From Streptomyces sp. ISL-98 (GTDB taxonomy: Bacteria > Actinomycetota > Actinomycetes > Streptomycetales > Streptomycetaceae): a stretch of DNA of 64,000 bases. Position numbers and translations under genes: made by a program. The stretch lies in assembly GCF_018614055.1 (NCBI RefSeq), contig NZ_JAGGPB010000046.1, forward strand, positions 1 to 64,000, written 5' to 3'. Below, piece after piece: positions 16,607 to 24,937 of the stretch. The first letter of the stretch is position 1. The number at the start of each line of letters is the position of its first letter. The notes beneath the pieces are model-generated. The model searched no databases, was not told where the DNA came from, and was given only the letters and a program-made list of their open reading frames with translations.

Positions 16607-18424
16607 ATGGACGGATGTGATCCAGTGGGCGCACCGAAAGACGAGGTCACCGCAGCGCGGCAGCGGGATGGGCTGAAGGAGCCGGGCGCTGCCGAACAGG
16701 CTGTTGGCCGCGTGCTGGGAACCGAGGCTGCGACCCCGCTTCAGTTCTGGGTAGCGCTCGAGCCGGCGTCGTACCTGCAGCTGGACGACGTCGTCGTGAC
16801 TGCACGGCAGGTGCCCGGTGTGGGCTCGGTGACGACGGCTGGAGTGGTCACTGCAGTCCACGCCCGGCACGAGGGCGCGCAATTTCCCTCGGATGTGTTC
16901 CTCATCGAGGAGGGGGTGCTGCCTGGGGAGGTGCAGGAGACTGCGGAGATCACCACGACCCGGGTCGAACCGGAGTGCTACGTGCCGCCGAAGCCGGGTG
17001 CCGTGGCGCAGAGGGCGACCGGTGCCCAGCGCGCGCAGGCACTGTACTTCGACCAGATGGACCACAGGGTGCCCATCGGGCTCGGCCGGGACGGTAGCCC
17101 GATCTATGTTGATCTTGAGTTCATCGACGGCACCCGGGGCGCGCATGTGTCGATCTCCGGGGTGTCAGGCGTGGCAACGAAGACCAGTTTCGCGCTGTTC
17201 CTGCTCTATTCGATCTTCCGCTCTGGTGTGCTGGATCGGCGCGCGCTGAATGCGAAGGCGCTGGTGTTCTCCGTCAAGGGTGAGGACCTGCTGTTCCTGG
17301 ACCATGCGAACAACCGGCTCGACGACGAGGTCCGCGACCGTTACGGCCGGCTCGGGCTTCGTGCCGAGCCATTCTCGTCGGTCGGCTTCTACGCGCCGCC
17401 GACTCCAGAGGACACGACCGGTCGGCCGAACGTGGTGAGCCGCACCAGCGGGGTCACGGCGTTCTGGTGGACACCGGTCGAGTTCTGTCGCGAGGAGCTG
17501 CTTCCATATGTGTTCGCCGACGCGGAGGACGAACGCCACCAGTACACGATGGTCGTCCACCAGGTGGCAACCCGGCTGCGCCTGGACGCCGCGCTGGTCG
17601 GCGCGGACGGTGCCGTGGGCATTGACGGGATGACGGTGCGCACCTACGACGATCTGGTCGACCTCGTGGTGGCCAAGGTCAGCGACGACCAAACCCGAGT
17701 CGCGTGGGCTGGGCAGGCCACCGGCCTGGGCACGGTTAATGCGTTTGTCCGTCGGCTGCGTTCCTCGCTCCGGGCGCTGCGCCCGATCATCCGGGCCGAC
17801 ATCCCGCAGGCGATGGGGCGACGGATCTCCACGGAGGACCAGCAAGTCACCGTGGTTGACCTGCACAATCTGCCGGAGCGGGCGCAGCGGTTCGTCGTCG
17901 GTGTCGTGCTTGCGCACGAGACCGAACGCAAGGAGCAGGCCGGGCCGGGTGGGCTGCTGTTCACGATGATCGACGAACTCAACAAGTACGCGCCGAGGGA
18001 GGGGACGAGCCCGATCAAGGAAGCGGTGCTCGACATCGCCGAGCGGGGCCGTTCCCTGGGCATCATCCTCATTGGCGCCCAGCAGACGGCGAGCGAGGTT
18101 GAGCGACGGGTCATCGCCAATAGCTCCATCAGGGTTGTCGGCCGGCTCGACTCGGCCGAGGCGGCCCGCCCCGAGTACAGGTTCCTCCCGGCGAGCCAGC
18201 GCGCCCGCGCGACGCTTGCCAAGCCCGGCACCATGTTCGTCAGCCAGCCGGAGGTCCCAGTGCCGCTCGCGGTCGAGTTTCCGTTCCCTGCCTGGGCGAC
18301 CCGTCCGAGCGGATGTGGCGAGGTCCCGCATACCTCACCCCTGCCCGGCGAGGAGTCCCACGCTGAGCCAACGGACCCGTTCGCGCGGCTGCCCCGGCCG
18401 ACCGACGACGTTCCACGCCTTTGA
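16607..18424 (+). CDS. herA: HerA-like hexameric DNA translocase ATPase
   Basis: The protein is about 605 residues. The N-terminal part (near 30-130) resembles the HAS-barrel of HerA, followed by a DUF87 ATPase domain. Walker A is G185-V-S-G-V-A-T-K192-T-S, with Thr replacing the usual Gly before the lysine, and Walker B is LLFTMIDELN near 450-459. HerA forms a ring that pumps duplex DNA into the NurA nuclease. The ATG at 16607 is chosen because GGAG ends 6 bases upstream; the frame stays open 44 codons further without a ribosome site. Mre11, Rad50 and NurA genes follow in that order, as in archaeal operons. The Pro-rich C-terminus resembles no known domain. Confidence 0.85.
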   Translation: MDGCDPVGAPKDEVTAARQRDGLKEPGAAEQAVGRVLGTEAATPLQFWVALEPASYLQLDDVVVTARQVPGVGSVTTAGVVTAVHARHEGAQFPSDVFLIEEGVLPGEVQETAEITTTRVEPECYVPPKPGAVAQRATGAQRAQALYFDQMDHRVPIGLGRDGSPIYVDLEFIDGTRGAHVSISGVSGVATKTSFALFLLYSIFRSGVLDRRALNAKALVFSVKGEDLLFLDHANNRLDDEVRDRYGRLGLRAEPFSSVGFYAPPTPEDTTGRPNVVSRTSGVTAFWWTPVEFCREELLPYVFADAEDERHQYTMVVHQVATRLRLDAALVGADGAVGIDGMTVRTYDDLVDLVVAKVSDDQTRVAWAGQATGLGTVNAFVRRLRSSLRALRPIIRADIPQAMGRRISTEDQQVTVVDLHNLPERAQRFVVGVVLAHETERKEQAGPGGLLFTMIDELNKYAPREGTSPIKEAVLDIAERGRSLGIILIGAQQTASEVERRVIANSSIRVVGRLDSAEAARPEYRFLPASQRARATLAKPGTMFVSQPEVPVPLAVEFPFPAWATRPSGCGEVPHTSPLPGEESHAEPTDPFARLPRPTDDVPRL

Positions 18425-18474
18425 CCGCGCGCCTGCCTGCGTCAGCAGCCGGCATGGGGAAAGGAGGCGAGTAC

Positions 18475-19647
18475 ATGAAGTTCCTGCACACATCGGATTG
18501 GCATGTCGGCAAGGTACTCAAGGGCCATAGCCGCCTCGACGAACAGCGCGCCGCCCTGGGGGAGATCATCCAGGTGGCACGCGACCACGAGGTCGACGCT
18601 GTCATCATCGCCGGAGACCTCTACGAGTCATCCGCCCCCACCGCGGACGCCCAGCAGCTCGTCGTGCAGACACTGCTCGCGTTGCGAGGCACTGGCGCCG
18701 AGGTCCTTGCGATCGCCGGCAACCACGACCACGCCTCCACCTTCGACGCCTACCGGCCGCTCATGGCGAGCGCTGGGATCACCTGGGTCGGCAATGCCCG
18801 CACCGCGGCCGACGGCGGCCTGGTCGAGTTCACTGCCCGCTCGACCGGAGAACCGGTCACCGTCGCCATGCTGCCGTTCCTTTCCCAGCGCTACGCGGTA
18901 CGTGCTGCCGAGCTTGTCACGAAAACGCCTGCTGAAAGCTCGGCCGGCTACGACCAGCTGGTGCGCGACCTGCTCGCCGCGCTCACGGTCGGCTTCCGCG
19001 ATGACGCGGTCAACCTGATTACGGCGCACCTAACCGTAGTTGGGGGAATTCTCGGCGGAGGTGAGCGTTCAGCCCAGTCGATCTTCGACTACTGGGTACC
19101 CGCCGGTGCCTTCCCACCAGACGCGCACTACGTCGCACTCGGACACCTCCACCGCCGCCAGTCGCTGCCTGCGCCGTGCCCTGTGCACTACTGCGGCAGC
19201 CCGATCGCCCTCGACTTCGGCGAGCAGGACAACCCCTCCAGGGTGCTCGTCGTTGAGGCTGAGGTCGGCACGCCGGCCCACATCGCCGCCGAGGTGCCGA
19301 TCAACTCGGGTCGACGGCTGCGCACTGTGCACGGCACCGTTGATGAGCTGGCCGAGAGCGCTGACGCGTTCGGCGACGACTACCTGAGGGTGTTGGTACG
19401 GGAATCAACGCGCGCTGGTCTACGGAAGGACGTGCAGGAGTTGCTCCCGAACGCGTTGGAAGTGCGCATCGATCCCGAGTTCGCCGCACCGGTGAACACT
19501 GCCCGGCCGTCCACACCGGCCAACGGCGTGGAACGCAGTCCTGCCGAGTTGCTCCACGAGTATTGCGTCGCCCGGAAGCTGGTCGACGAGCGGGTCGAAG
19601 CACTATTCGCCAGGCTCCACGCCCAGGTCACGGCCGGTGACGCCTGA
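18475..19647 (+). CDS. mre11: Mre11/SbcD-type nuclease
   Basis: This 390-residue calcineurin-like phosphoesterase has all five metal-binding motifs: SDWHVG (D8, H10), GDLYESS, GNHDH, AHLTV and GHLHRRQ. It should form the two-metal nuclease of an Mre11-Rad50 complex, opening blocked or hairpin DNA ends. The ATG at 18475 follows AAAGGAGG at 18460-18467. It starts 50 bases after the HerA gene and 19 bases before the Rad50 gene, in one operon. Streptomyces normally have a housekeeping sbcCD elsewhere, so this is probably an extra, specialised copy; that is an inference. Confidence 0.9.
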   Translation: MKFLHTSDWHVGKVLKGHSRLDEQRAALGEIIQVARDHEVDAVIIAGDLYESSAPTADAQQLVVQTLLALRGTGAEVLAIAGNHDHASTFDAYRPLMASAGITWVGNARTAADGGLVEFTARSTGEPVTVAMLPFLSQRYAVRAAELVTKTPAESSAGYDQLVRDLLAALTVGFRDDAVNLITAHLTVVGGILGGGERSAQSIFDYWVPAGAFPPDAHYVALGHLHRRQSLPAPCPVHYCGSPIALDFGEQDNPSRVLVVEAEVGTPAHIAAEVPINSGRRLRTVHGTVDELAESADAFGDDYLRVLVRESTRAGLRKDVQELLPNALEVRIDPEFAAPVNTARPSTPANGVERSPAELLHEYCVARKLVDERVEALFARLHAQVTAGDA

Positions 19648-19666
19648 CGGCAGGAGGTATCCATCG

Positions 19667-22099
19667 ATGAGACCAGTGCTGCTAGAGATGAACGGCTTCG
19701 CCTCGTTTCGAGACCCGGCCAGGGTTGACTTTCGCGAGGCTGACTACTTCGCGCTCGTCGGCCCCACCGGATCAGGCAAATCCACCGTCATCGACGCGAT
19801 GACATTTGCGCTGTATGGATCGGTGCCTCGCTGGGATGACCGACGTATGGTTGCGAACGCGCTCGCGCCGACCACCAACCGGGGCACCGTCCGGCTCGTC
19901 TTCGACCTTGCCGGACACCGCTACGTCGCCGCCCGGGAGCTGCGCCGGGCCGCCGCTGGCGGCGTCAATGTGAAGAACGCTCGGCTGGAACGGCTCGCCG
20001 ACCCCAAGGCCCTCGGTACGCCTGACGACGACACAGAGGTGCTCGCCGCCGACTCCGAAGTCACGCATGCAGTAGAAGAACTGCTCGGTCTACCGTTCGA
20101 GCACTTCACCACCTGCGTGGTGCTGCCGCAGGGTGACTTTGCCGAGTTCTTGCACGAAAAGCCAGCCAAGCGGCAGGACATCCTCGTCAAGCTGCTTGGG
20201 CTGGAGGTCTATACCCGAATCGCGCAGGTGGCGAACGCAGAGGCCAAGAGCCAGGAACTGCGTGCCGAGATCTGCACCCAGCAGCTTGAGGAGTTTGCCG
20301 ATGCGGCCGAATACGCCCAAGAGGCAGCCCAGGACCGAGTGACCGCGCTGGAAAAGGTCGCTGATCAGGTCGGTGCGGCGCTCCCCCAACTCGGAAAGCA
20401 TGGCGCAGCGGTCGCCGAGGCTCAAAAGGCGTGCGCCCAGCTGACCGGAGAGCGGGACCAGCTGCAGGCGGTTGCCGTCCCTGCCGGGCTCGGTGATCTC
20501 GGCAGGAAAGAACACGACACCAGGATGGCCGTCGAGGCTGCCCGCGAGGCGCTCGCTGCGGCCGAGGCGGCCGACGGAGCCGCCCGCGAGCAGCTCGCAG
20601 CAGAACCGCCCCGGGCTCCACTCGAGCAAGCCCGCCGCGACCACGCGGAGCTCCTTGAGGCGGAGAGCAGCCTGCCCGCAGCGCAAGCGTTGCAGCAGCA
20701 CCATGCTGCGGCACTCGCTGAAGGAACCGCCGCCCTGGAGGCAGCCACAAAGTCCGCTCGGCAGGCGCGGCAGGCGCAGGAAGCAACGGCACGGTCCAAT
20801 CTCGCCGCGGCACTGCGGCCGAACCTGCAGGTCGGTGCGGCGTGCCCGGTGTGCGAGCAGCAGGTCATGACGCTGCCCCTCCCGCTGACCGCACCCGACC
20901 TCGAGGCGGCTGAGCAAGCGTTCGCCCGGGCCGAGCTCGAGGTGGAGCGGCTACACGACGAGTCGACGAAGGCGTCCGGGACCGAGCAGCAGGCCACGAG
21001 TGATCTGAACACGCTCACCAGCCGGATCGCCGCCCTGCGTTCCACCCTCACCGACACCCCGACTCTGCAGCAGATAACCGCCGCGCTCGCTCATCGAGAG
21101 CAGCTGGAAACAACCGCCTTCGAGGCGGACACACGCCTGCTGGGTGCACGGACCACCAGCGCGAGCGCCGAGAGGGCCGCGGCGAGCGTCCGCGGGGAAG
21201 TGCAGGCGGCTTGGTCGACGCTTGAGCACGTTCGCGACCCACTCGTCGCGCTCAAGGCACCGGTGTTGGCCCGCAACGATCTAGCCACAGCGTGGGCAAC
21301 CCTCCTCTCCTGGGCCGCAAACGCCGCAGCCACCCGCGAGCTAGCGTTTCCCAGCGCACAGGAAGCGTTGGCAAGGGCCCAAGACCAGCTCACCGCCGCC
21401 GAGGACAAGCTCGCCAGTGTCCTCGCCGCCCATCACGTGGCCCCCGGCCCGCGACGGCCGCTCATCGAGGCGGCCGAGCCGGCCGTCGCGGCAGCGCTGG
21501 AAGGAGCTCGGCAGGAAGTGCGGCGGCTCATCGATCGGCGAGAACAGGCCGCAAAGCTCGCCGCGCGGCGGCAGAACGCAGAGCAGAGGCACCAGGTGGC
21601 GAACACGCTCGGGCAACTCCTGCGCTCGGACGGGTTCCCCCGCTGGCTCGTCACGACGGCCCTCGACGCGCTCGTCGCCGACGCTTCCCGGACACTCGCC
21701 GAGCTGTCCGGCGGGCAGTTCGAGCTAACCCACGACGACGGGAACTTCATCGTTATCGACCACACCGACGCGGACAGCCGCCGACCGGTCAAGACACTGT
21801 CCGGCGGTGAGACGTTCCAGGCGAGCCTCGCACTCGCCCTCGCGCTCTCGGCACAGCTGTCGACCATGGCCGCGGCCGGCGCAGCCCGACTGGAGTCGAT
21901 CTTCCTCGACGAGGGGTTCGGCACGCTAGACGAGGCGACACTCGAGATGGTCGCCGCGACTCTGGAAGAACTCGCCACCCATGGGGACCAGATGGTCGGC
22001 ATAGTCACGCACGTCAGCGCCCTGGCCGAACGGGTACCGACCTGCTTCGCCGTCCACCGCGACCAGCGGACCTCCTCCGTACAACGGGAGGGGCCGTGA
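19667..22099 (+). CDS. rad50: Rad50/SbcC-type SMC ATPase
   Basis: The product is 810 residues. It has Walker A GPTGSGKST at 32-40, a Q-loop segment (VVLPQGDFAEFL), long coiled coils, a zinc hook C393-P-V-C396, the ABC signature LSGGETFQAS from residue 711 and Walker B (SIFLDEGFGTLDE) near 744-756. It is shorter than the usual 1000-residue SbcC because the coiled coil is short. It clamps DNA ends and gates the Mre11 nuclease by ATP hydrolysis. The ATG follows GCAGGAGG, and the stop overlaps the NurA start as GTGA, implying coupled translation. Confidence 0.9.
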   Translation: MRPVLLEMNGFASFRDPARVDFREADYFALVGPTGSGKSTVIDAMTFALYGSVPRWDDRRMVANALAPTTNRGTVRLVFDLAGHRYVAARELRRAAAGGVNVKNARLERLADPKALGTPDDDTEVLAADSEVTHAVEELLGLPFEHFTTCVVLPQGDFAEFLHEKPAKRQDILVKLLGLEVYTRIAQVANAEAKSQELRAEICTQQLEEFADAAEYAQEAAQDRVTALEKVADQVGAALPQLGKHGAAVAEAQKACAQLTGERDQLQAVAVPAGLGDLGRKEHDTRMAVEAAREALAAAEAADGAAREQLAAEPPRAPLEQARRDHAELLEAESSLPAAQALQQHHAAALAEGTAALEAATKSARQARQAQEATARSNLAAALRPNLQVGAACPVCEQQVMTLPLPLTAPDLEAAEQAFARAELEVERLHDESTKASGTEQQATSDLNTLTSRIAALRSTLTDTPTLQQITAALAHREQLETTAFEADTRLLGARTTSASAERAAASVRGEVQAAWSTLEHVRDPLVALKAPVLARNDLATAWATLLSWAANAAATRELAFPSAQEALARAQDQLTAAEDKLASVLAAHHVAPGPRRPLIEAAEPAVAAALEGARQEVRRLIDRREQAAKLAARRQNAEQRHQVANTLGQLLRSDGFPRWLVTTALDALVADASRTLAELSGGQFELTHDDGNFIVIDHTDADSRRPVKTLSGGETFQASLALALALSAQLSTMAAAGAARLESIFLDEGFGTLDEATLEMVAATLEELATHGDQMVGIVTHVSALAERVPTCFAVHRDQRTSSVQREGP

Positions 22100-23106
22100 C
22101 CAGCCCCGTGACCCAGCTCGTCGCCGCAGACGGAATGCGCTTCTCAGTCGACACGTGGGACCCGACCTACGGAACCAGCGCCGACACCGACCTCCGCGAG
22201 TCCACCGCCCGGGTCGTATTCGACGTAGAACTGCCCGCCGCATCGTGGCATCCGATCGATGCCGAATCCGCCATCGCTACCCCGACCTCAGTACTCTTCG
22301 TCGACGGGATCCGTCGCGTCGACGCCCGCCTCTGGATCGACGAACTGCCCGCCACGAACGGCACGGCCGCGACGTCCGCCGCGCCCGGCATCTGCGCCTC
22401 CTATGCCGCCGGCGTCATATGCTGCATCGGCAGTTCGGCCCGTCTCACCGCAACAGAGGTCCGCCGCAGCCTGTTCACCGCATCCGCGCACGCCGCGGAC
22501 GTCCACACGCACGCCGGACGCTACCTGGTGCAGCTCACCGCCTCCGACGACGGCGACGCACTCCCGCTGGCGTTGCAACGCCAGCTCGGCGAGATCGAGG
22601 TGACCACCGCAGTCGCGGCCCGCGCGGCCCTCGCGAACGCGGGCGTACCCGAGGACGACGACCTGCTCGTCATCGACGGTCCGCTGCGCGGCCGACAGCA
22701 TCTGCCACGAGCGATCGGATTCATCAAATCGCACCGGGCCGAGTACTTGCCGCCAGAGCTCCACGCCATGATCGGCACGCTGGGGCCTGGGCAGCGCACC
22801 CCAATCTTCCTGATGGGCACCAGCTGGGACCGTCATGCCTGGTACCTGCGGCTCCCATGCGGCCCCGGAGCGCCGTGGGCCGGCATCGTACGCGTCGAGT
22901 GCAGCGCGGACTTGCCGACCACACTGGCAATCGCACTCGCCAACCAGTCCCAGACGACGCTGTGCCGGTACGCCTCGACCGAATACAAGGACAAACGGGC
23001 CCCGCAGAACCTCTACCCGATCGGCGGGCTGGAGCGGCAGCTGCGCCGCCGGCTCGGCGATCCCGCACTCCTGTACCGGGCCCTTCGGAAAGCAGCAGCC
23101 CTATGA
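22096..23106 (+). CDS. nurA: NurA-like 5'-3' nuclease
   Basis: The protein is 336 residues. I assign it to NurA from its motifs and place: a first acidic motif FVDG (D70-G71), a second DGPL (D194-G195), a downstream I-G-F-I-K211-S-H motif and a C-terminal segment (LYPIGGLERQLRRRL near 306-320) in the place of the family's closing helix. NurA is an RNase-H-fold dimer that degrades DNA fed to it by HerA. Genetic order herA-mre11-rad50-nurA and the GTGA overlap with rad50 strongly support the call, although overall similarity to textbook NurA is low. The alternative is an unrelated fourth subunit. Confidence 0.7.
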   Translation: MTSPVTQLVAADGMRFSVDTWDPTYGTSADTDLRESTARVVFDVELPAASWHPIDAESAIATPTSVLFVDGIRRVDARLWIDELPATNGTAATSAAPGICASYAAGVICCIGSSARLTATEVRRSLFTASAHAADVHTHAGRYLVQLTASDDGDALPLALQRQLGEIEVTTAVAARAALANAGVPEDDDLLVIDGPLRGRQHLPRAIGFIKSHRAEYLPPELHAMIGTLGPGQRTPIFLMGTSWDRHAWYLRLPCGPGAPWAGIVRVECSADLPTTLAIALANQSQTTLCRYASTEYKDKRAPQNLYPIGGLERQLRRRLGDPALLYRALRKAAAL

Positions 23107-23138
23107 GTCTGGACATCCATGGTTCAAGGAGGCGTGCG

Positions 23139-24527
23139 ATGAGGTTCAGACACAAGCGGGAACGTTCACCGGCTCCGACGGAAGCGTCTCAGCCGACGTC
23201 TGCCACGAACGAGCTCCCCTACGCCTTCCCCGCCGGTGAGGCCGAGATCGAGGTCGTGGGCGAGTCCTTTCGCGCCGAAGCCATCCGCCAAGCGGTCGCC
23301 AACATGACACCAGGCCAGCCATGCGTCGCCGAGCTCGTTCCGGAGCCGCAGAATCCGCATGATCCGAACGCCGTCGCCGTCTACCTTCAAGGTGTGCGTG
23401 CCGGATACCTGCCGCGGCAGAACGCAGCGGTGCTCAGCCCAAGGATAGTCGCCCTGAGCCGACGCCACGGTGGCACCCCAGTAGCATGCCCGGCGGACGT
23501 GCCCGAGTTGTCTCCAGTTCCGCGAATCCTTCTGCGACTCAACCTCGCCGATTTCGGAGTCAGCGCAGACACCCTTCACGGACCGTCTTCGGAATTTGCG
23601 TCCACAGCTGACCGGCTCACCCGTGAGATCCTCACGCGTCCCGCGTCGACACGGTCGGTTGCCCAGGAAGACCGCAAAGGCCGCCAGCAGCTGCACAAAG
23701 CCGAGACCGCCTTGGCGAAGGCCGAGACGGAATGGGACCGCGATCCCCACACGCTCGCGCAGATCGAGAGCATGTTCCACACCGCCCTTAAACGGCTGTC
23801 CGCCTCAGGTGACCCCGGGACTGGACGGGCATGGCTGGGTCTCGCGAGATCACTTCGCTACCAGAAAGGGCGTCGGGACGAGGTACTCACCGCATTCCTC
23901 ACCGCACTCAGTCTCCAGCGTGACAATGAGGAAGCATGGCGCGAGTACCTCGAATACCTCTGCCTATCCCCGAGCGCCGAGGCCCTGACAAGCGCCTTTG
24001 CCGCCATGACCCCGACAGTGCGCCTGTCGCTCGCACACACGTTGCTCGCTGTGAGTTGGCAACAGGACAGGCATGGTCGCCTAGCGGCACAGGACGGACC
24101 GCGACTGCGTAACTCTCTCGTAGAGACCGCTCAGACAGCCGGCGACCTCCGCACTCTAGCTTTGCTCACAGGTCAACTCGGCCTGAGACAAGAGAAGCAG
24201 GGGAATCTGGAGCAAGCCGTGAACTGGTGGCGTCTGGCTGTGTCAGCCGGATCCACAGACCCAAAGGTCGCCGACCGCCTCACCATCGCGCTAATCAAGG
24301 ACGGCCTGAACAATGAGGCCGAATACGTCCTCCAACAGGCGCTCGCCGCCAAGCCCCAGGGACCCGTCGCGGAAAGGATGTCCCAGCGACTCGCTCGCTG
24401 CCAACGTACCCTCAGGCCCGGCATGTCGGAGGCGCCGAGCGGTCGTAACGAACATTACCGATGCAGCGCCTGTGGCGCATATGGCCACAACAAACACACC
24501 TGTCCCGAGGGGCGCCGCTCTCGGTGA
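23139..24527 (+). CDS. HIRAN-domain protein with TPR-like helices and a zinc knuckle
   Basis: The protein is about 462 residues. Residues near 35-130 form a HIRAN domain (EVVGESFRAEAIRQAV, then PHDPNAVAVYLQG and AGYLPR), known in HLTF to bind 3' DNA ends. The middle is alpha-helical and TPR-like (GNLEQAVNWWRLAVSAG). The extreme C-terminus is a CCHC zinc knuckle (CSACGAYGHNKHTC). The ATG at 23139 has AAGGAGG with a 6-base spacer; an in-frame ATG at 23103 overlaps the nurA stop. Fifth gene of the HerA operon, it is a likely DNA-end or stalled-fork sensor for the nuclease complex. I know of no characterised homologue with this architecture. Confidence 0.75.
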   Translation: MRFRHKRERSPAPTEASQPTSATNELPYAFPAGEAEIEVVGESFRAEAIRQAVANMTPGQPCVAELVPEPQNPHDPNAVAVYLQGVRAGYLPRQNAAVLSPRIVALSRRHGGTPVACPADVPELSPVPRILLRLNLADFGVSADTLHGPSSEFASTADRLTREILTRPASTRSVAQEDRKGRQQLHKAETALAKAETEWDRDPHTLAQIESMFHTALKRLSASGDPGTGRAWLGLARSLRYQKGRRDEVLTAFLTALSLQRDNEEAWREYLEYLCLSPSAEALTSAFAAMTPTVRLSLAHTLLAVSWQQDRHGRLAAQDGPRLRNSLVETAQTAGDLRTLALLTGQLGLRQEKQGNLEQAVNWWRLAVSAGSTDPKVADRLTIALIKDGLNNEAEYVLQQALAAKPQGPVAERMSQRLARCQRTLRPGMSEAPSGRNEHYRCSACGAYGHNKHTCPEGRRSR

Positions 24528-24937
24528 GCGACACCCCGGCGTCCTACCGTTGCTCGTCCGGGAGCCCTGAACGGCGTCACGACCCAATGGTGTACCTCGT
24601 GAGTGTTTCGAGTGCGACCGGATGCCGCACATGACCCATAGTGATCAGCAGCGGAAGCCCCCGTGGATGGGCCGACGGCGACCATGGGGGGGGCATCGTC
24701 GTGAATTCGGGCGGCGTTGTCAGCGGTTTGCCCATGCCCGGCCCGTATACGTCGGTGAGGCCCTGCCGAAGCCCGCTGGGCTGGGCGTCGGCCCTCTCCC
24801 TTCGCCGATGTCGCTCATTCAGGTGAGGAGAATCCTTCAAGCGCACGACAGGCCGCTGTCCTGGGACTCATGCTGACCTTGTCGTATCCCAGGCATGGCG
24901 TGATCGGCTCGCCGTACGCATCCGTTGGAGAGAGCGC
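24528..24937. other. Intergenic region between the HerA operon and the helicase
   Basis: These 410 bases contain no gene I can support. An imperfect hairpin (24658-24666 with 24682-24690, one mismatch) may end the HerA operon message. The helicase therefore probably has its own promoter in the right half. Confidence 0.4.

Noticed and set aside
18475..22099. Ordinary housekeeping sbcD-sbcC pair
   Set aside because: HerA- and NurA-like genes are fused into the same operon on both sides, the Rad50 coiled coil is short and the context is accessory, so I read it as a specialised set.
22155..23138. Upstream extension of the HIRAN protein through the NurA gene (790-residue product)
   Set aside because: The extension is Arg/Pro-rich shadow of nurA; a strong ribosome site marks the true start at 23139.
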